Source: CAVVXX01 sp963707975 | Lineage (GTDB): Bacteria; Pseudomonadota; Alphaproteobacteria; Micropepsales; Micropepsaceae | Reading direction: 5' to 3' | Length of the DNA: 64,000 nt | Assembly: GCA_963707975.1 (NCBI GenBank) | Contig: OY970177.1 | Location: 2,232,001 to 2,296,000, forward strand | Part shown: positions 18,924-28,647 of the stretch, one piece after another | Numbering within the stretch: the stretch's first letter is position 1 | Layout: the number at the start of each line of letters is the position of its first letter | The notes under the pieces: model-generated | What the model saw: the letters and a program-made list of their open reading frames with translations, nothing else | Told to the model about the DNA's origin: nothing | Databases searched by the model: none | Translations under genes and position numbers: made by a program

Positions 18924-19286
18924 TCAGAACTCCAGTCCGCCCTCGCGGGCCGCCTCGGCGAGCGCCTTCACGCGCCCATGATAAAGATAGCCGCCGCGAT
19001 CGAAGACAACCTGCTTCACGCCTTTTGCGAGGGCGCGCTCGGCGATCAGTTTGCCCACCTCGGCTGCGGCCGCCACGTTCCAGGTCTTGGACTTCGTTTC
19101 GCCTTTGGCTGCTTCCATCGAAGAGGCGGCCGCGATCGTTTGCTTGGCGCCGTCGTCGATAAGTTGGGCATAGATGTGCCTGCCCGAGCGGAACACCGAC
19201 AGGCGCGGGCGCCCACCCGACACCTGCGTGATGCGATAGCGCACGCGGTGCTGACGGCGGCGGAAGAGTTTTGCTTGGTGGGCCAT
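18924..19286 (-). CDS. rplR: 50S ribosomal protein L18 (intact)
   Basis: 120 residues that bind 5S rRNA in the central protuberance. It begins MAHQAKLFRRRQHRVRYRIT and continues RPRLSVFRSGRHIYAQLIDD, the core of the family, then VFDRGGYLYHGRVKALAEAA and ends REGGLEF. This is the only ribosomal-protein gene in the window that reads from start to stop without a break, which makes it a useful internal control for the quality of the surrounding sequence. It starts 2 bp after the rplF stop. Confidence 0.96.
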   Translation of the reverse strand: MAHQAKLFRRRQHRVRYRITQVSGGRPRLSVFRSGRHIYAQLIDDGAKQTIAAASSMEAAKGETKSKTWNVAAAAEVGKLIAERALAKGVKQVVFDRGGYLYHGRVKALAEAAREGGLEF

Positions 19287-19288
19287 GG

Positions 19289-19823
19289 CTATTTCTTCTT
19301 GCCTTCTTTGCGGCGGACATATTCGCCGGCGTATCTCACGCCCTTGCCCTTGTAGGGCTCGGGCGGCCGATAGCCTCGGATTTCGGCCGCAACCTGGCCC
19401 ACCAGCTGCTTGTCGATGCCGGAAATCGCGATCATGGTCGGCTTTTCGCAGACGATCTGGATGCCTGGCGGGATCGGATACAGCACGTCGTGGCTGAAAC
19501 CGAGCTGCAGTTGAAGGTTCTTGCCCTGCACCGCCGCGCGATAGCCGACGCCGTGGATTTCGAGCTTGCTGGAAAAACCCTGCGTCACGCCGTGCACCAG
19601 ATTGTTCACCAGCGTGCGCTGCATGCCCCACATTGGCGCGCGCGCGTTCGCATTTCTCGAGGCGTAACTGTGATGCCGCGCTTCGCCGACGGCTGCGTCC
19701 ACATCGGGCGCAAGCTTGAGCTTGAGCTCGCCCTTGGGGCCCTTGACCTAGACGGTCGCCGTTCTGCACCGCGGCGGTGACGCCCTTGGGCAGTGCGACC
19801 GGTTTCTTGCCGATACGAGACAT
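19289..19823 (-). CDS. rplF: 50S ribosomal protein L6 (frameshifted)
   Basis: L6 lies near the factor-binding GTPase centre of the large subunit. It begins MSRIGKKPVALPKGVTAAVQ. The frame shifts near 19750 at CGTCTAGGTC, after which VKGPKGELKLKLAPDVD continues, and again near 19660-19640. From about 19620 to the end one frame carries RTLVNNLVHGVTQGFSSKLE, GVGYRAAVQGKNLQLQLGFS and the classic C-terminus GYRPPEPYKGKGVRYAGEYV. The total fits the usual 177 residues. Confidence 0.93.
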
Positions 19824-19832
19824 GGTTGCTCC

Positions 19833-20232
19833 TTAGAACACCTGACAGAGAACTTCGCCGCCGACATTTTTTTCGCGGGCCTGGGAATCCGTCATCACGC
19901 CCTGCGGCGTGGAGAGGATGGACATGCCAAGCCCGCCGCGATGCGGCTTCAGTTCCTTGACCGAGTGATAGACCCGGCGGCCTGGCGTCGAGACGCGCTT
20001 GAGCTCGCGGATCACGGGGCGGCCTTCGTGATATTTGAGTTCGACCTCGAGTTCCTTCTTGCCGGTCTTGAACTCGACCTCGGTGTAGCCGCGGATGAAG
20101 CCTTCGTCCTTGCAGCACATCGAGCAGATGCGCGCGCAGCTTCGAGGCGGGCGCTGTGATTTTGGCCAGGCCGCGCATCTGGCCGTTCTGATGCCGGGCA
20201 AGCAAATCGCCAATCGGATCGTTGATCGACAT
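19833..20232 (-). CDS. rpsH: 30S ribosomal protein S8 (frameshifted)
   Basis: Central-domain assembly protein of the small subunit and translational repressor of the spc operon in many bacteria. It starts MSINDPIGDLLAR with the GQMRGL and LRAHLLDVL stretches. A shift near 20125 moves to the frame with DEGFIRGYTEVEFKTGKKEL, then RPVIRELKRVSTPGRRVYHS, and the diagnostic RGGLGMSILSTPQGVMTDSQ to the end EVLCQVF. Length is close to the family's 130 residues. Confidence 0.93.
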
Positions 20233-20242
20233 CGTTATCCCC

Positions 20243-20552
20243 TTACCAGCTCGCCTTGGTCATGCCGGGGATCTGGCCGAAATTGGCGAGATCGCGCAGC
20301 GCAATGCGCGAAAGCTTCAGCTTGCGGTAATAGCCTTTGGAACGGCCCGTCAGATCGCAGCGGTGATGGATGCGCGCCTTGCGAGGAATTGCGCGGCAGC
20401 TTTGCCAGCTTCAGGCGCGCGGCGAAACGGTCTTCCGGCGGCACCTTCATGTCTTCGGCGCTGCGCCTTCAGCGCCGCGCGCTTGGCGGCATATTGCGCC
20501 ACCAGCTTTTCGCGCTTCTTGTTCCGGTTGATCTGGGACTCGTCTTCGCCAT
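20243..20552 (-). CDS. rpsN: 30S ribosomal protein S14 (frameshifted)
   Basis: Head protein of the small subunit. The start MAKTS is followed after an early shift by NRNKKREKLVAQYAAKRAAL. MKVPPEDRFAARLKLAKLPR NSS is in another frame, then RIHHRCDLTGRSKGYYRKLK and SRIALRDLANFGQIPGMTKA end in SW. It is the long, zinc-independent form of about 101 residues, with no CxxC zinc ribbon visible. It is tightly packed between rplE and rpsH. Confidence 0.91.
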
Positions 20553-20569
20553 GTTGCTTCTGGCTCCTT

Positions 20570-21298
20570 TCAATTCATGAACGGGAACTGGAAGCCTTCG
20601 AGAAGCGCTTTGGCTTCCTCATCGGTCTTGCGCCGTGGTGTTGAAGATGATGTCCATGCCCCAGACCGTTTCCGTCTTGTCGTAATCGATTTCGAGAAAC
20701 ACGATGTGCTCCTTCAGGCCCATGGCATAATTGCCGCGGCCATCGAAGCTTTTCGCCGATTGACGCCGCGGAAGTCGCGCACGCGCGGCAGCGCCATGGT
20801 GATCAGGCGGTCGAGGAATTCGTACATGCGGTCGCCGCGCAGCGTGACTTTCACGCCGACCGGAAGGCCCTCGCGGATCTTGAACGTCGCGATCGCCTTC
20901 TTGGCGCGCGTGATGACGGCCTTCTGGCCGGCAATGGCCGTCAGGTCGTTCAGCGCCTGCCTGGATCTTCTTGCCGTCCGAGGCCGCCTCGCCCGCGCCG
21001 ATATTCAGCACGATCTTGTTCGAGCTTCGGCACCTGCAATGGGTTCTTGTAGCCGAACTTCTTCATCAGCTCCGGGCGGATCGTCGTCGTTGTAGCGCTT
21101 CTTGAAGCGCGGCACATAAGCCGGCATCGCGCTGCCGCCTCGCCCACCGCCACGACTGTGCGTGCCCTTCGCGCTTTTCGGCGCCTTCTCGGCCTTGCTT
21201 GGCTCGCGCTTCGGCTTGCGGCCTTCGGCCGCTTCTCGGCCTTCGGGCTTCGGCCCTTGCGGCCTTTGCGGCTTCTGTTTTCTTCCTGCGTCAGACAT
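20570..21298 (-). CDS. rplE: 50S ribosomal protein L5 with long N-terminal extension (frameshifted)
   Basis: 5S-rRNA-binding protein of the central protuberance. The conserved domain (MPAYVPRFKKRYND, RPELMKKFGYKNPLQVPKLE, LPVGVKVTLRGDRMYEFLDR, GNYAMGLKEHIVFLEIDYDK, WGMDIIFNTTA, LEGFQFPFMN) is preceded by about 57 residues rich in Lys, Pro, Glu and Gly (for example SDAGRKQKPQRPQGPKPEGR). The extension is in the same frame as the first part of the domain. Its ATG overlaps the rplX stop by 8 bp, supporting this start. Indels occur near 21083, 21022, 20960, 20760 and 20635. Confidence 0.88.
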
Positions 21299-21609
21299 CG
21301 ATGACCTCACCGGACTTCTTGGCAAAGCGCACCTTGCGTCCGTCGCCCAGAACCTTCAAGCCGATCCGCGTCGGCCTCGCCCGTTTTCGGATCGACATGC
21401 GCAATCTTGGACAGATGGACCGGCGCTTCCTTGGTGACGATGCCGCCCTGCTGCGCGCTGGGTCTGGCGCTGATGGCGCTTGACCATATTGACGCCCGCG
21501 ACCAGCGCGCGGCTTTCCTTCGGAAACACCTTGATCACCTCGCCCTTCTTGCCCTTGTCGCGGCCGGACGTGACGATGACGCGGTCGCCCTTTTTGATTT
21601 TGCCGCCAT
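21291..21609 (-). CDS. rplX: 50S ribosomal protein L24 (frameshifted)
   Basis: Assembly initiator with a KOW motif: IKKGDRVIVTSGRDKGKKGE and VIKVFPKESRALVAGVNMVK. After that the frame shifts near 21463; KEAPVHLSKIAHVDPKTGEA and the end KVRFAKKSGEVIDV are in other frames. The start ATG overlaps the rplN stop (TGATG), and its stop overlaps the rplE start. The span fits the usual 104 residues. Confidence 0.92.
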
Positions 21610-21980
21610 CACAGCACCTCCGGCGCGAGCGAGATGATCTTCATCTGGTTCTTGGCGCGCAGCTCGCGCGTGACCGGTCCGAAGATGCGCGTGCCGATCG
21701 GCTCGCCCTGCGGCGTTCACCAGCACGGCGGCATTGCCGTCGAAGCGGATCAGGCTGCCGTCGGGACGGCGCACGCCATTGGCGGTGCGCACGACGACGG
21801 CCTTCAGCACTTCGCCCTTCTTCACGCGGCCGCGCGGGATTGCTTCCTTCACGCTGACACGACAATGGTGTCGCCGACATCGGCATAGCGCCGGTGCGAG
21901 CCGCCCAGCACCTTGATGCACATGACGCGCCGCGCGCCGGAATTGTCGGCGACATCGAGCTCGGTGGTCATCTGGATCAT
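21609..21980 (-). CDS. rplN: 50S ribosomal protein L14 (frameshifted)
   Basis: Large-subunit protein at the bridge to the small subunit. It starts MIQMTTELDVADNSGARRVM and continues CIKVLGGSHRRYADVGDTIV and KEAIPRGRVKKGEVLKAVVV, with VRRPDGSLIRFDGNAAVLVN. A single-base gain near 21713 then breaks the frame, after which GEPIGTRIFGPVTRELRAKN and MKIISLAPEVL are recovered. The length of 122 residues is restored when the indels are ignored. Order rpsQ-rplN-rplX is standard. Confidence 0.93.
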
Positions 21981-22002
21981 GACTTAACTCCTCATCGCGC
22001 CG

Positions 22003-22245
22003 TTACTTGCCGACGCGTTCCAGCACTTCCCAGCGTCTTCAATTTGGAAAGCGGCCGGCATTCGCGGATGCGGACGATGTCGCCGACCTTGAAATCGCCT
22101 TCTTCTCGTCATGGGCGTGATACTTCTTCGACCGGCGCACGGTCTTGCCCATCACCGGATGGATGAAGCGGCGTTCCACCTCGACCACCACGGTCTTGGC
22201 GTTCTTGTCGCTGACCACGACACCCTGCAGTACCCGCTTCGGCAT
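22003..22245 (-). CDS. rpsQ: 30S ribosomal protein S17 (frameshifted)
   Basis: 16S rRNA-binding assembly protein. MPKRVLQGVVVSDKNAKTVV and the family hallmark RRFIHPVMGKTVRRSKKYHA followed by HDEK are in one frame; the frame then shifts near 22105. GDIVRIRECRPLSKLKTWEV-type sequence ends in LERVGK. An extra C in AAGACG(C)TGG near 22034 is one of the recurrent CG-C insertions. The gene spans the usual 79 codons. Confidence 0.9.
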
Positions 22246-22254
22246 AATTTGCTC

Positions 22255-22600
22255 CTATTCCTTCGCGGCGCGCTTGGGCGCGGCTTTCGCGGGCTTCGCC
22301 GCCTTCTCTGTCCTCGGCGTTTTTTCCTTGGCCGCTCGCACGGGTTTCATTACCGCCATTTCCGGATGACGCGCGCGTTCGCCCATGACAGTCATGATGC
22401 GGGCGATATCGCGGCGCACACGCGCGGATGCGGTTGGTGTTCTCGAAGCTGGCCGTTGGCCGCTGAAAGCGCAGGTTGAACTGCTCCTTCTTGAGCTTCT
22501 GGAGCTGTGTCACTCCCAGCTCGGCCGGCAGTCTTGGTCTGACGCAACTTCGGCCGGCGTCTTCGCCGGTCTTACTGCTGCTTTCTTAGCCCTCAGATCA
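22255..22600 (-). CDS. rpmC: 50S ribosomal protein L29 with basic tail (frameshifted, start uncertain)
   Basis: Recognised by the core QLQKLKKEQFNLRFQ ... NTNRIR ... RRDIARIMTVMGERARH, which is L29, a protein at the exit tunnel that contacts trigger factor and SRP. The N-terminal part (LRAKKAAVRPAKTPAEV) overlaps the rplP end, and I cannot choose a start codon because of indels near 22590 and 22535. After the core comes a basic tail (EKTPRTEKAAKPAKAAPKRA, ending AKE), lengthening this normally 65-residue protein to about 110. Confidence 0.82.
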
Positions 22601-23015
22601 CCCAGCCGCGGGCGACGAATTTGGTCGCGATCGAAAGCTTGGCCTGGCCGCCAGACGCATTGCTTCCTTGGCCACTTCCACGGGCACGCCGTCGACTCTC
22701 GAACAGGATGCGTCCCGGCTTGATCTTGGCCACCCAGAATTCCGGCGCGCCCTTGCCCGAGCCCATGCGCACTTCGGCGGGCTTCTTCGACACCGGCACG
22801 TCCGGGAAAATGCGGATCCACACGCGGCCGGCGCGCTTCATGTGCGCGCGTGATGGCGCGGCGCGCGGCTTCGATCTCGCGCGCGTTGAGCCGTTCCGGC
22901 TCTAGCGCCTTGAGCCCATAGGCGCCGAAAGTTCAGCGTCGTGCCGGCCTTGGCAGTGCCATGAATGCGGCCCTTGTGCTGCTTGCGGAATTTGGTGCGT
23001 GTGGGTTGACAGCAT
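22593..23015 (-). CDS. rplP: 50S ribosomal protein L16 (frameshifted)
   Basis: L16 shapes the A-site tRNA binding surface of the large subunit. The start ML S leads, after a shift, into TKFRKQHKGRIHGTAKAG, then TLNF. GLKALEPERLNAREIEAARR and the intact stretch MKRAGRVWIRIFPDVPVSKK PAEVRMGSGKGAPEFWVAKI follow. A second shift near 22695 (GAGGTC read as GAGAGTC) separates ILFE from VDGVPVEVA, and KLSIATKFVAR ends the protein. Total span fits 138-140 residues. Confidence 0.91.
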
Positions 23016-23026
23016 GGTTCTTCTCT

Positions 23027-23754
23027 TTACTCCGTTGCCGCGGCGCGCGGTCGCGCTCGCGCGGCGGACGGTTGCCGGCTTCGGCGGCTTCGGCCTGGCG
23101 CTTGTCCTGCGCCATGGGATCGTGCTCCATGATCTCGCCCTTGAAGATCCAGACTTTCACGCCGCAGGTGCCGTAGGTGGTCTTTGCGGTGGCGACGCCG
23201 TAATCGATGTCGGCGCGCAGCGTGTGCAGCGGCACGCGGCCCTCGCGATACCATTCGATGCGGGCGATTTCGGCGCCGCCCAGCCGGCCCGCGCAGTTGA
23301 TGCGGATGCCCTGCGCGCCCAGACGCATCGCGGATCTGCACCGCGCGCTTCATCACGCGGCGGAAGGCGACGCGGCGTTCAAGCTGCTGGGCGATATTCT
23401 CGGCCACGAGCTTGGCGTCGATTTCGGGCTTGCGGATTTCGACGATGTTCAGATGCACTTCGTCGGCGGTGAATTTCTGCACATCGCTTTTCAGCTTCTC
23501 GATGTCGGCGCCCTTCTTGCCGATCACCACGCCGGGACGGGCCGAATGGATGGTGATGCGGCATTTCTTGTGCGGGCGCTCGATCACGATGCGGCGAGAC
23601 GCCGGCCTGCCTTGAGCTTGTCGCTCAGGTATTCGCGGATCTTGATGTCTTCCTGGAGGAGCTTGCCGTACTCCTTCTTGCCCGCGTACCAGCGCGAGTC
23701 CCAGGTGCGGTTGATGCCGAGCCGCAGCCCGGTCGGATTGACCTTCTGACCCAT
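23027..23754 (-). CDS. rpsC: 30S ribosomal protein S3 (frameshifted)
   Basis: Forms the mRNA entry tunnel with S4 and S5. It begins MGQKVNPTGLRLGINRTWDS RWYAGKKEYGKLLQED. After shifts near 23600 comes the KH domain SRIVIERPHKKCRITIHSAR PGVVIGKKGADIEKLKSDVQ, then KPEIDAKLVAENIAQQLERR. A further shift near 23335 precedes MRLGAQGIRINCAGRLGGAE and YGTCGVKVWIFKGEIMEHDP. The C-terminus is a charged tail ending in AAATE. Its start overlaps the rplV stop (TGATG). Confidence 0.93.
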
Positions 23755-24253
23755 CAGGCTTTCTCCTTGCGCTTGGGCGCAGCTTTCTTCTTGGGCGTGG
23801 CGGTTTCTTGCGGGCGTCTTGGCGGCGGCCTTCTTCTTCGGCTCTTCTTTTTCGGCCACTTCCTGATCTTTCCGGCTTCGCGCTTTTCTTCGACCACGAT
23901 GGTGATCTGGCTGAAGGCTTCTCGATGCCGCGCCGCGGCCGCGGGCGCGCGCATGAAAGCGCTTCATCACCAGATTCTTGCCGACGACTGCCTCGCGTGA
24001 CCACGAGATCGTCCACGTCGAGATCATGATTGTTCTCTGCATTGGCGATGGCCGATTGCAGCACCTTCTTGACGTCGCGCGCGATGCGCTTGGGCGAGAA
24101 GGTGAGCGTGGCCAGCGCCGTTTCCGCCTTCTTGCCGCGGATCGGATTGCGCCACCAGATTGAGCTTGCGCGGGGACGATGCGGATGTTCGCGCCGACCG
24201 CCGTGGCCTGGCATGTCGGAAAGCACGCGCGCGCGGTTTGACGGCTTGCCCAT
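23754..24253 (-). CDS. rplV: 50S ribosomal protein L22 with Lys/Pro-rich tail (frameshifted)
   Basis: L22 lines the exit tunnel with its beta-hairpin. MGKPSNRARVLSDM starts the gene; IRGKKAETALATLTFSPKRI and ARDVKKVLQSAIANAENNHD identify L22. An extra C in GTCACG(C)GAGGCA near 23997 shifts before VVGKNLVMKRFHARARGRGA. The segment FSQITIVVEEKREA is followed by a tail of roughly 45 residues rich in Lys, Arg, Pro and Ala (PKKKAAPKRKEKA at the end). The start overlaps the rpsS stop. Confidence 0.9.
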
Positions 24254-24541
24254 CAGCGCCCTCTTCGCTTTCTTGTCGCCGCTGCCGCGAATGGCCGTGG
24301 AAGGTGCGCGTGGGCGAGAACTCGCCGAGCTTGTGGCCGACCATGTCTTCGGTCACCAGCACCGGAATGTGCTTCTGGCCGTTATAGACGCCGAAGGTGA
24401 GGCCCACGAATTGCGGCAGGATGGTCGAACGGCGCGACCAGGTCTTGATCACGTCCTTGCGGCCGGACTGCCGCGCGCGGCTTCCGCCTTCTTCAGCAGA
24501 TAGCCGTCGACAAACGGGCCTTTCCAAACCGAGCGTGTCAT
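24253..24541 (-). CDS. rpsS: 30S ribosomal protein S19 (frameshifted)
   Basis: Head protein that forms a bridge with the large subunit. MTRSVWKGPFVDGYLLKKAE, then RKDVIKTWSRRSTILPQFVG and LTFGVYNGQKHIPVLVTEDM VGHKLGEFSPTRTFHGH are diagnostic. Near the end the sequence GDKKAKR runs on into rplV without a stop unless one G of a GGG run (near 24260) is removed. Then it ends KAKRR with TGA overlapping the rplV ATG, the expected arrangement. Confidence 0.92.
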
Positions 24542-24545
24542 GTCC

Positions 24546-25389
24546 TTACCCTTGCGCCTTGCCTTGGCGCGAGCGCACGATGTATTTGGTGGTGCGCTTG
24601 TTCTTGCGCGTCTTGGTGCCTTTGGTCCCTTGCCCCACGGCGTGACCGGATGGCGGCCGCCCTTGGTGCGGCCTTCGCCGCCGCCATGCGGGATGGTCGA
24701 TCGGGTTCATCGCCGTGCCGCGCACGGAGGGGCGCTTGCCCTTCCATACATTGCGGCCGGCCTTGGAGATGACCTCGTTCATGTGATCGGGATTGGACAC
24801 CGCGCCGACGGTGGCCATGCAGGTCCAGCGGCACGCGGCGCACTTCGGCCGAGTTGAGGCGCAGCAGCGCATAGCCCGCGTCGCGGCCGAGATATTGCGC
24901 GTAGGTGCCGGCGGAGCGCGCGATTTGGCCGCCCTTGCCCGGCTTCATTTCGATATTGTGCACGATGGTGCCCACCGGCATCGCGCCGAAAGCGGCATGG
25001 CGTTGCCGGGCTTCACGTCCACCTTGTCGCCCGAGACCACGGTGTCGCCGACGGCCAGGCGCTGCGGCGCCAGGATATAGGCAAGCTCGCCGTCCTTGTA
25101 TTTGATCAGCGCGATGAAGGACGTGCGGTTGGGATCATATTCCAGGCGTTCGACCGTCGCCGGCATCGTCGATGCTTGCCGCGCTTGAAATCGATGATGC
25201 GATAGCGCTGCTTGTGGCCGCCGCCCTGCCAGCGCACGGTGATGCGGCCGGTATTGTTGCGGCCGCCCTTGGCGTTCTTGCCTTCGGTCAGCGCCTTCAA
25301 CGGGCGCGCCCTTGTGCAGGCTGCGAGCGGTCGACCAGCACCAACTGGCGCTGGCCGGGGGTCGTGGGCTTATAGGTTTTCAGCGCCAT
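24546..25389 (-). CDS. rplB: 50S ribosomal protein L2 (frameshifted)
   Basis: Central large-subunit protein near the peptidyl-transferase centre. MALKTYKPTTPGQRQLVLVD starts it; LKALTEGKNAKGGRNNTGRI TVRWQGGGHKQRYRIIDFKR, RLEYDPNRTSFIALIKYKDG, VGTIVHNIEMKPGKGGQIAR, SAGTYAQYLGRD and the catalytic-centre-proximal NPIDHPHGGGEGRTKGGRHP are all visible in different frames. The C-terminus is KYIVRSRQGKAQG. Indels occur near 25305, 25165, 24990, 24825, 24690 and others. The span fits about 279 residues. Confidence 0.94.
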
Positions 25390-25392
25390 GGC

Positions 25393-25682
25393 TTACAGAC
25401 CCGTCGTGATGTCGATCTGGTGGCCCTCTTCCAGGGTCACGATCGCTTTCTTGATGTCGCTGCGCGTATAGCGCTTGCCGCGGGCCAGGATTTTCGCTTG
25501 CCCTTCACGCGCACCGTGTTGACCGCTTTGACTTTGACCTTGAACAGCGTCTTCCACCGCCTTGGCGATTGCGGCTTGGTGGCGTCGAGCGGCACGCGGA
25601 ACACGACCTGGTTGGCTTCGGTCAGCCGCGTCGCTTTTTCCGTGATTACCGGCGAAAGGATGACGTCGTGGTTGTTGCTCAT
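25393..25682 (-). CDS. rplW: 50S ribosomal protein L23 (frameshifted)
   Basis: Exit-tunnel protein that docks trigger factor. MSNNHDVILSPVITEKATRL and VVFRVPLDATKPQ are in the first frame; after a shift near 25570 come LFKVKVKAVNTVRVKGK and, after another near 25500, GKRYTRSDIKKAIVTLEEGH QIDITTGL. Length about 96 residues. Its ATG overlaps the rplD stop, and it ends 3 bp before rplB. Confidence 0.92.
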
Positions 25683-26299
25683 GCCAGGCGCTCCTCGATC
25701 GCTTTGACCGCCGCCTTGGTGAGCACCAGCTTGTCGCGGCTCAGATGTCATAAACATTGAGGCCCGCAGCCGGCAGCAGCGAGACGTGGCGCAGATTGCG
25801 CGCGGACAGCTCGAAATTCTTGTCGAACTCGCCGTCGACGACGAGCGCATTCGTCGACGTCCAGCTTGCCAAGCTGTTTGGCGAGCGCATCGGTCTTGAT
25901 TTCCTTCGCCTTGGCTTCGTCCAGAACCACGATGATCTTGGCATCTTTGGCTTTGGCCGAGAGCGCGTGGCGAAGGCCGAGCGCGCGGACTTTCTTGGGC
26001 AGATCGAATTCGTGGCTGCGCAGCACCGGGCCCATGGCCTTGCCGCCGCCGACGAACAGCGGCGCCGAGCGCGCGCCGTGGCGCGCCTGGCCGGTGCCCT
26101 TCTGCTTGTACACCTTCTTGGTGGTGCGGTTCACTTCGCCGCGGGTCAGCATCTTGTGCGTGCCGGCGCGGCGCTTGGCCAGTTGCCAGACGACAACGCG
26201 CTGGATCAGATCCGCGCGCGGCTCGAGACCGAAAATCGCGTCGTTGAGATCGATCTCGCCTGCGGCCTTGTTGTCGAGATTGAGGACTTTCGTTTTCAT
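25679..26299 (-). CDS. rplD: 50S ribosomal protein L4 (frameshifted)
   Basis: Tunnel-lining protein and, in enterobacteria, autoregulator of the S10 operon. One long clean frame carries MKTKVLNLDNKAAGEIDLND through LTRGEVNRTTKKVYKQKGTG QARHGARSAPLFVGGGKAMG and HALSAKAKDAKIIVVLDEAK to LGKLDVDE. A break near 25857 moves to NALVVDGEFDKNFELSARNL RHVSLLPAAGLNVYDI. A lost C near 25746 then creates a premature TGA before LSRDKLVLTKAAVKAIEERL. Total about 206 residues, normal for the family. Confidence 0.94.
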
Positions 26300-26303
26300 C
26301 GTC

Positions 26304-27043
26304 TCAGCCCTCCGCCTTCTTTCGGCCGGCTTCCGCGGGCGGCCGCTGCCGTTCTTTTCGCGCTTCTTCACCGACGCCGGCATGGGCGCATCCTTGTGCC
26401 GCGCGTGCTTGACCGCATCGCGGACCATCACCCAGCCGCCCTTCGTGCCCGGCACAGCGCCGCGCACCATGATCAGGCCGCGCTCGACATCGACCTTGGC
26501 CACTTCGAAGATTCTGGGTGGTGACGTTGTTCGACGCCGTAATGGCCGTGCATCTTCTTGTTCTTGAAGGTCTTGCCCGGATCCTGACGGCCGCCGGTGC
26601 CGCCCAGCGAGCGGTGCGAGATCGACACGCCGTGGCGTGGCTTCCAGTCCGCGGAAATTCCACCGCTTCATCGCGCCGGTGAAACCGCGGCCGATGGTGA
26701 TGCCGGTGACGTCCACCTTCTGGCCCGGCACGAAATGATCGAAGCGAGAATCTCGTCGCCGACTTCCAGCAGATTCTTTGCGTCGACGCGGAATTCCGCG
26801 ACCTTGCGCTTGGGCTCGACTTCGCGCCTTGGCGAAATGGCCGCGCTCGGCCTTCGATCAGCGCTCTTCGGCCTTGGCAAAGCCCGAGCCGAGCTGCACC
26901 GCGGTATAGCCGTCCTTCTCCTCGGTGCGCGTCGCCACGACCTGGCAGCCGTCGAGCTTGAGCACCGTGACAGGCACATGCCGTCCGTCCTCCAAAAAGA
27001 GGCGGGTCATGCCGACCTTCTGCGTGATGACGCCTGTGCGCAT
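26304..27043 (-). CDS. rplC: 50S ribosomal protein L3 (frameshifted)
   Basis: Early-assembly large-subunit protein with a loop reaching the peptidyl-transferase centre. MRTGVITQKVGMTRLFLEDG and VTVLKLDGCQVVATRTEEKD start it. VDVTGITIGRGFTGAMKRWN, then NKKMHGHYGVE-like residues in another frame, VERGLIMVRGAVPGTKGGWV and VRDAVKHARHKDAPMPASVK follow. The C-terminal basic tail must shift near 26335 to reach the TGA at 26304, giving an EAGRKKAEG end. Without that shift it runs into rplD in frame. About 240 residues. Confidence 0.92.
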
Positions 27044-27056
27044 CGCCGACTGCTCC

Positions 27057-27368
27057 TTAGAGCTTGATCTCGACGTCGACGCCGGCAGCGAGGTCGAGCT
27101 TCATCAGCGCGTCCACGGTTTGCGGCGTCGGGTCGATGATGTCGAGCAGCCGCTTATGGGTCCGGATTTCGAACTGTTCGCGGCTTTTCTTGTCGACATG
27201 CGGCGGAACGGTTGACGGTGAAGCGCTCGATGCGCGGTGGGGAGCGGAATGGGCCCCCGCACCTGCGCGCCGGTGCGCTTCGCCGTGTTGACGATCTCCT
27301 TGCGTCGAATTGTCGAGAATACGGTGATCGAAGGCCTTCAGCCGTATACGGATATTCTGATTTTGCAT
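27057..27368 (-). CDS. rpsJ: 30S ribosomal protein S10 (frameshifted internally)
   Basis: S10 (NusE) is both a ribosomal protein and an antitermination factor. It starts MQNQNIRIRLKAFDHRILDN ST and ends SREQFEIRTHKRLLDIIDPT PQTVDALMKLDLAAGVDVEI KL, both in the same frame. Between them an extra C in ACG(C)AAGGAG near 27302 and compensating changes down to about 27205 scramble KEIVNTAKRTGAQVRGPIPL PTRIERFTVNRSPHVD, which is readable in other frames. Net length is normal, 103 residues. Confidence 0.92.
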   Translation of the reverse strand: MQNQNIRIRLKAFDHRILDNSTQGDRQHGEAHRRAGAGAHSAPHRASSASPSTVPPHVDKKSREQFEIRTHKRLLDIIDPTPQTVDALMKLDLAAGVDVEIKL

Positions 27369-27401
27369 GTCTGTTCCTCCGGTTACCGGCTCTCTGCGTG
27401 C

Positions 27402-28597
<1,196 letters not shown>

Positions 28598-28647
28598 TTT
28601 TATCTCCGTCAATTTTTTGCCTTACCGCTTCGCTACTTGAGGGCGGT

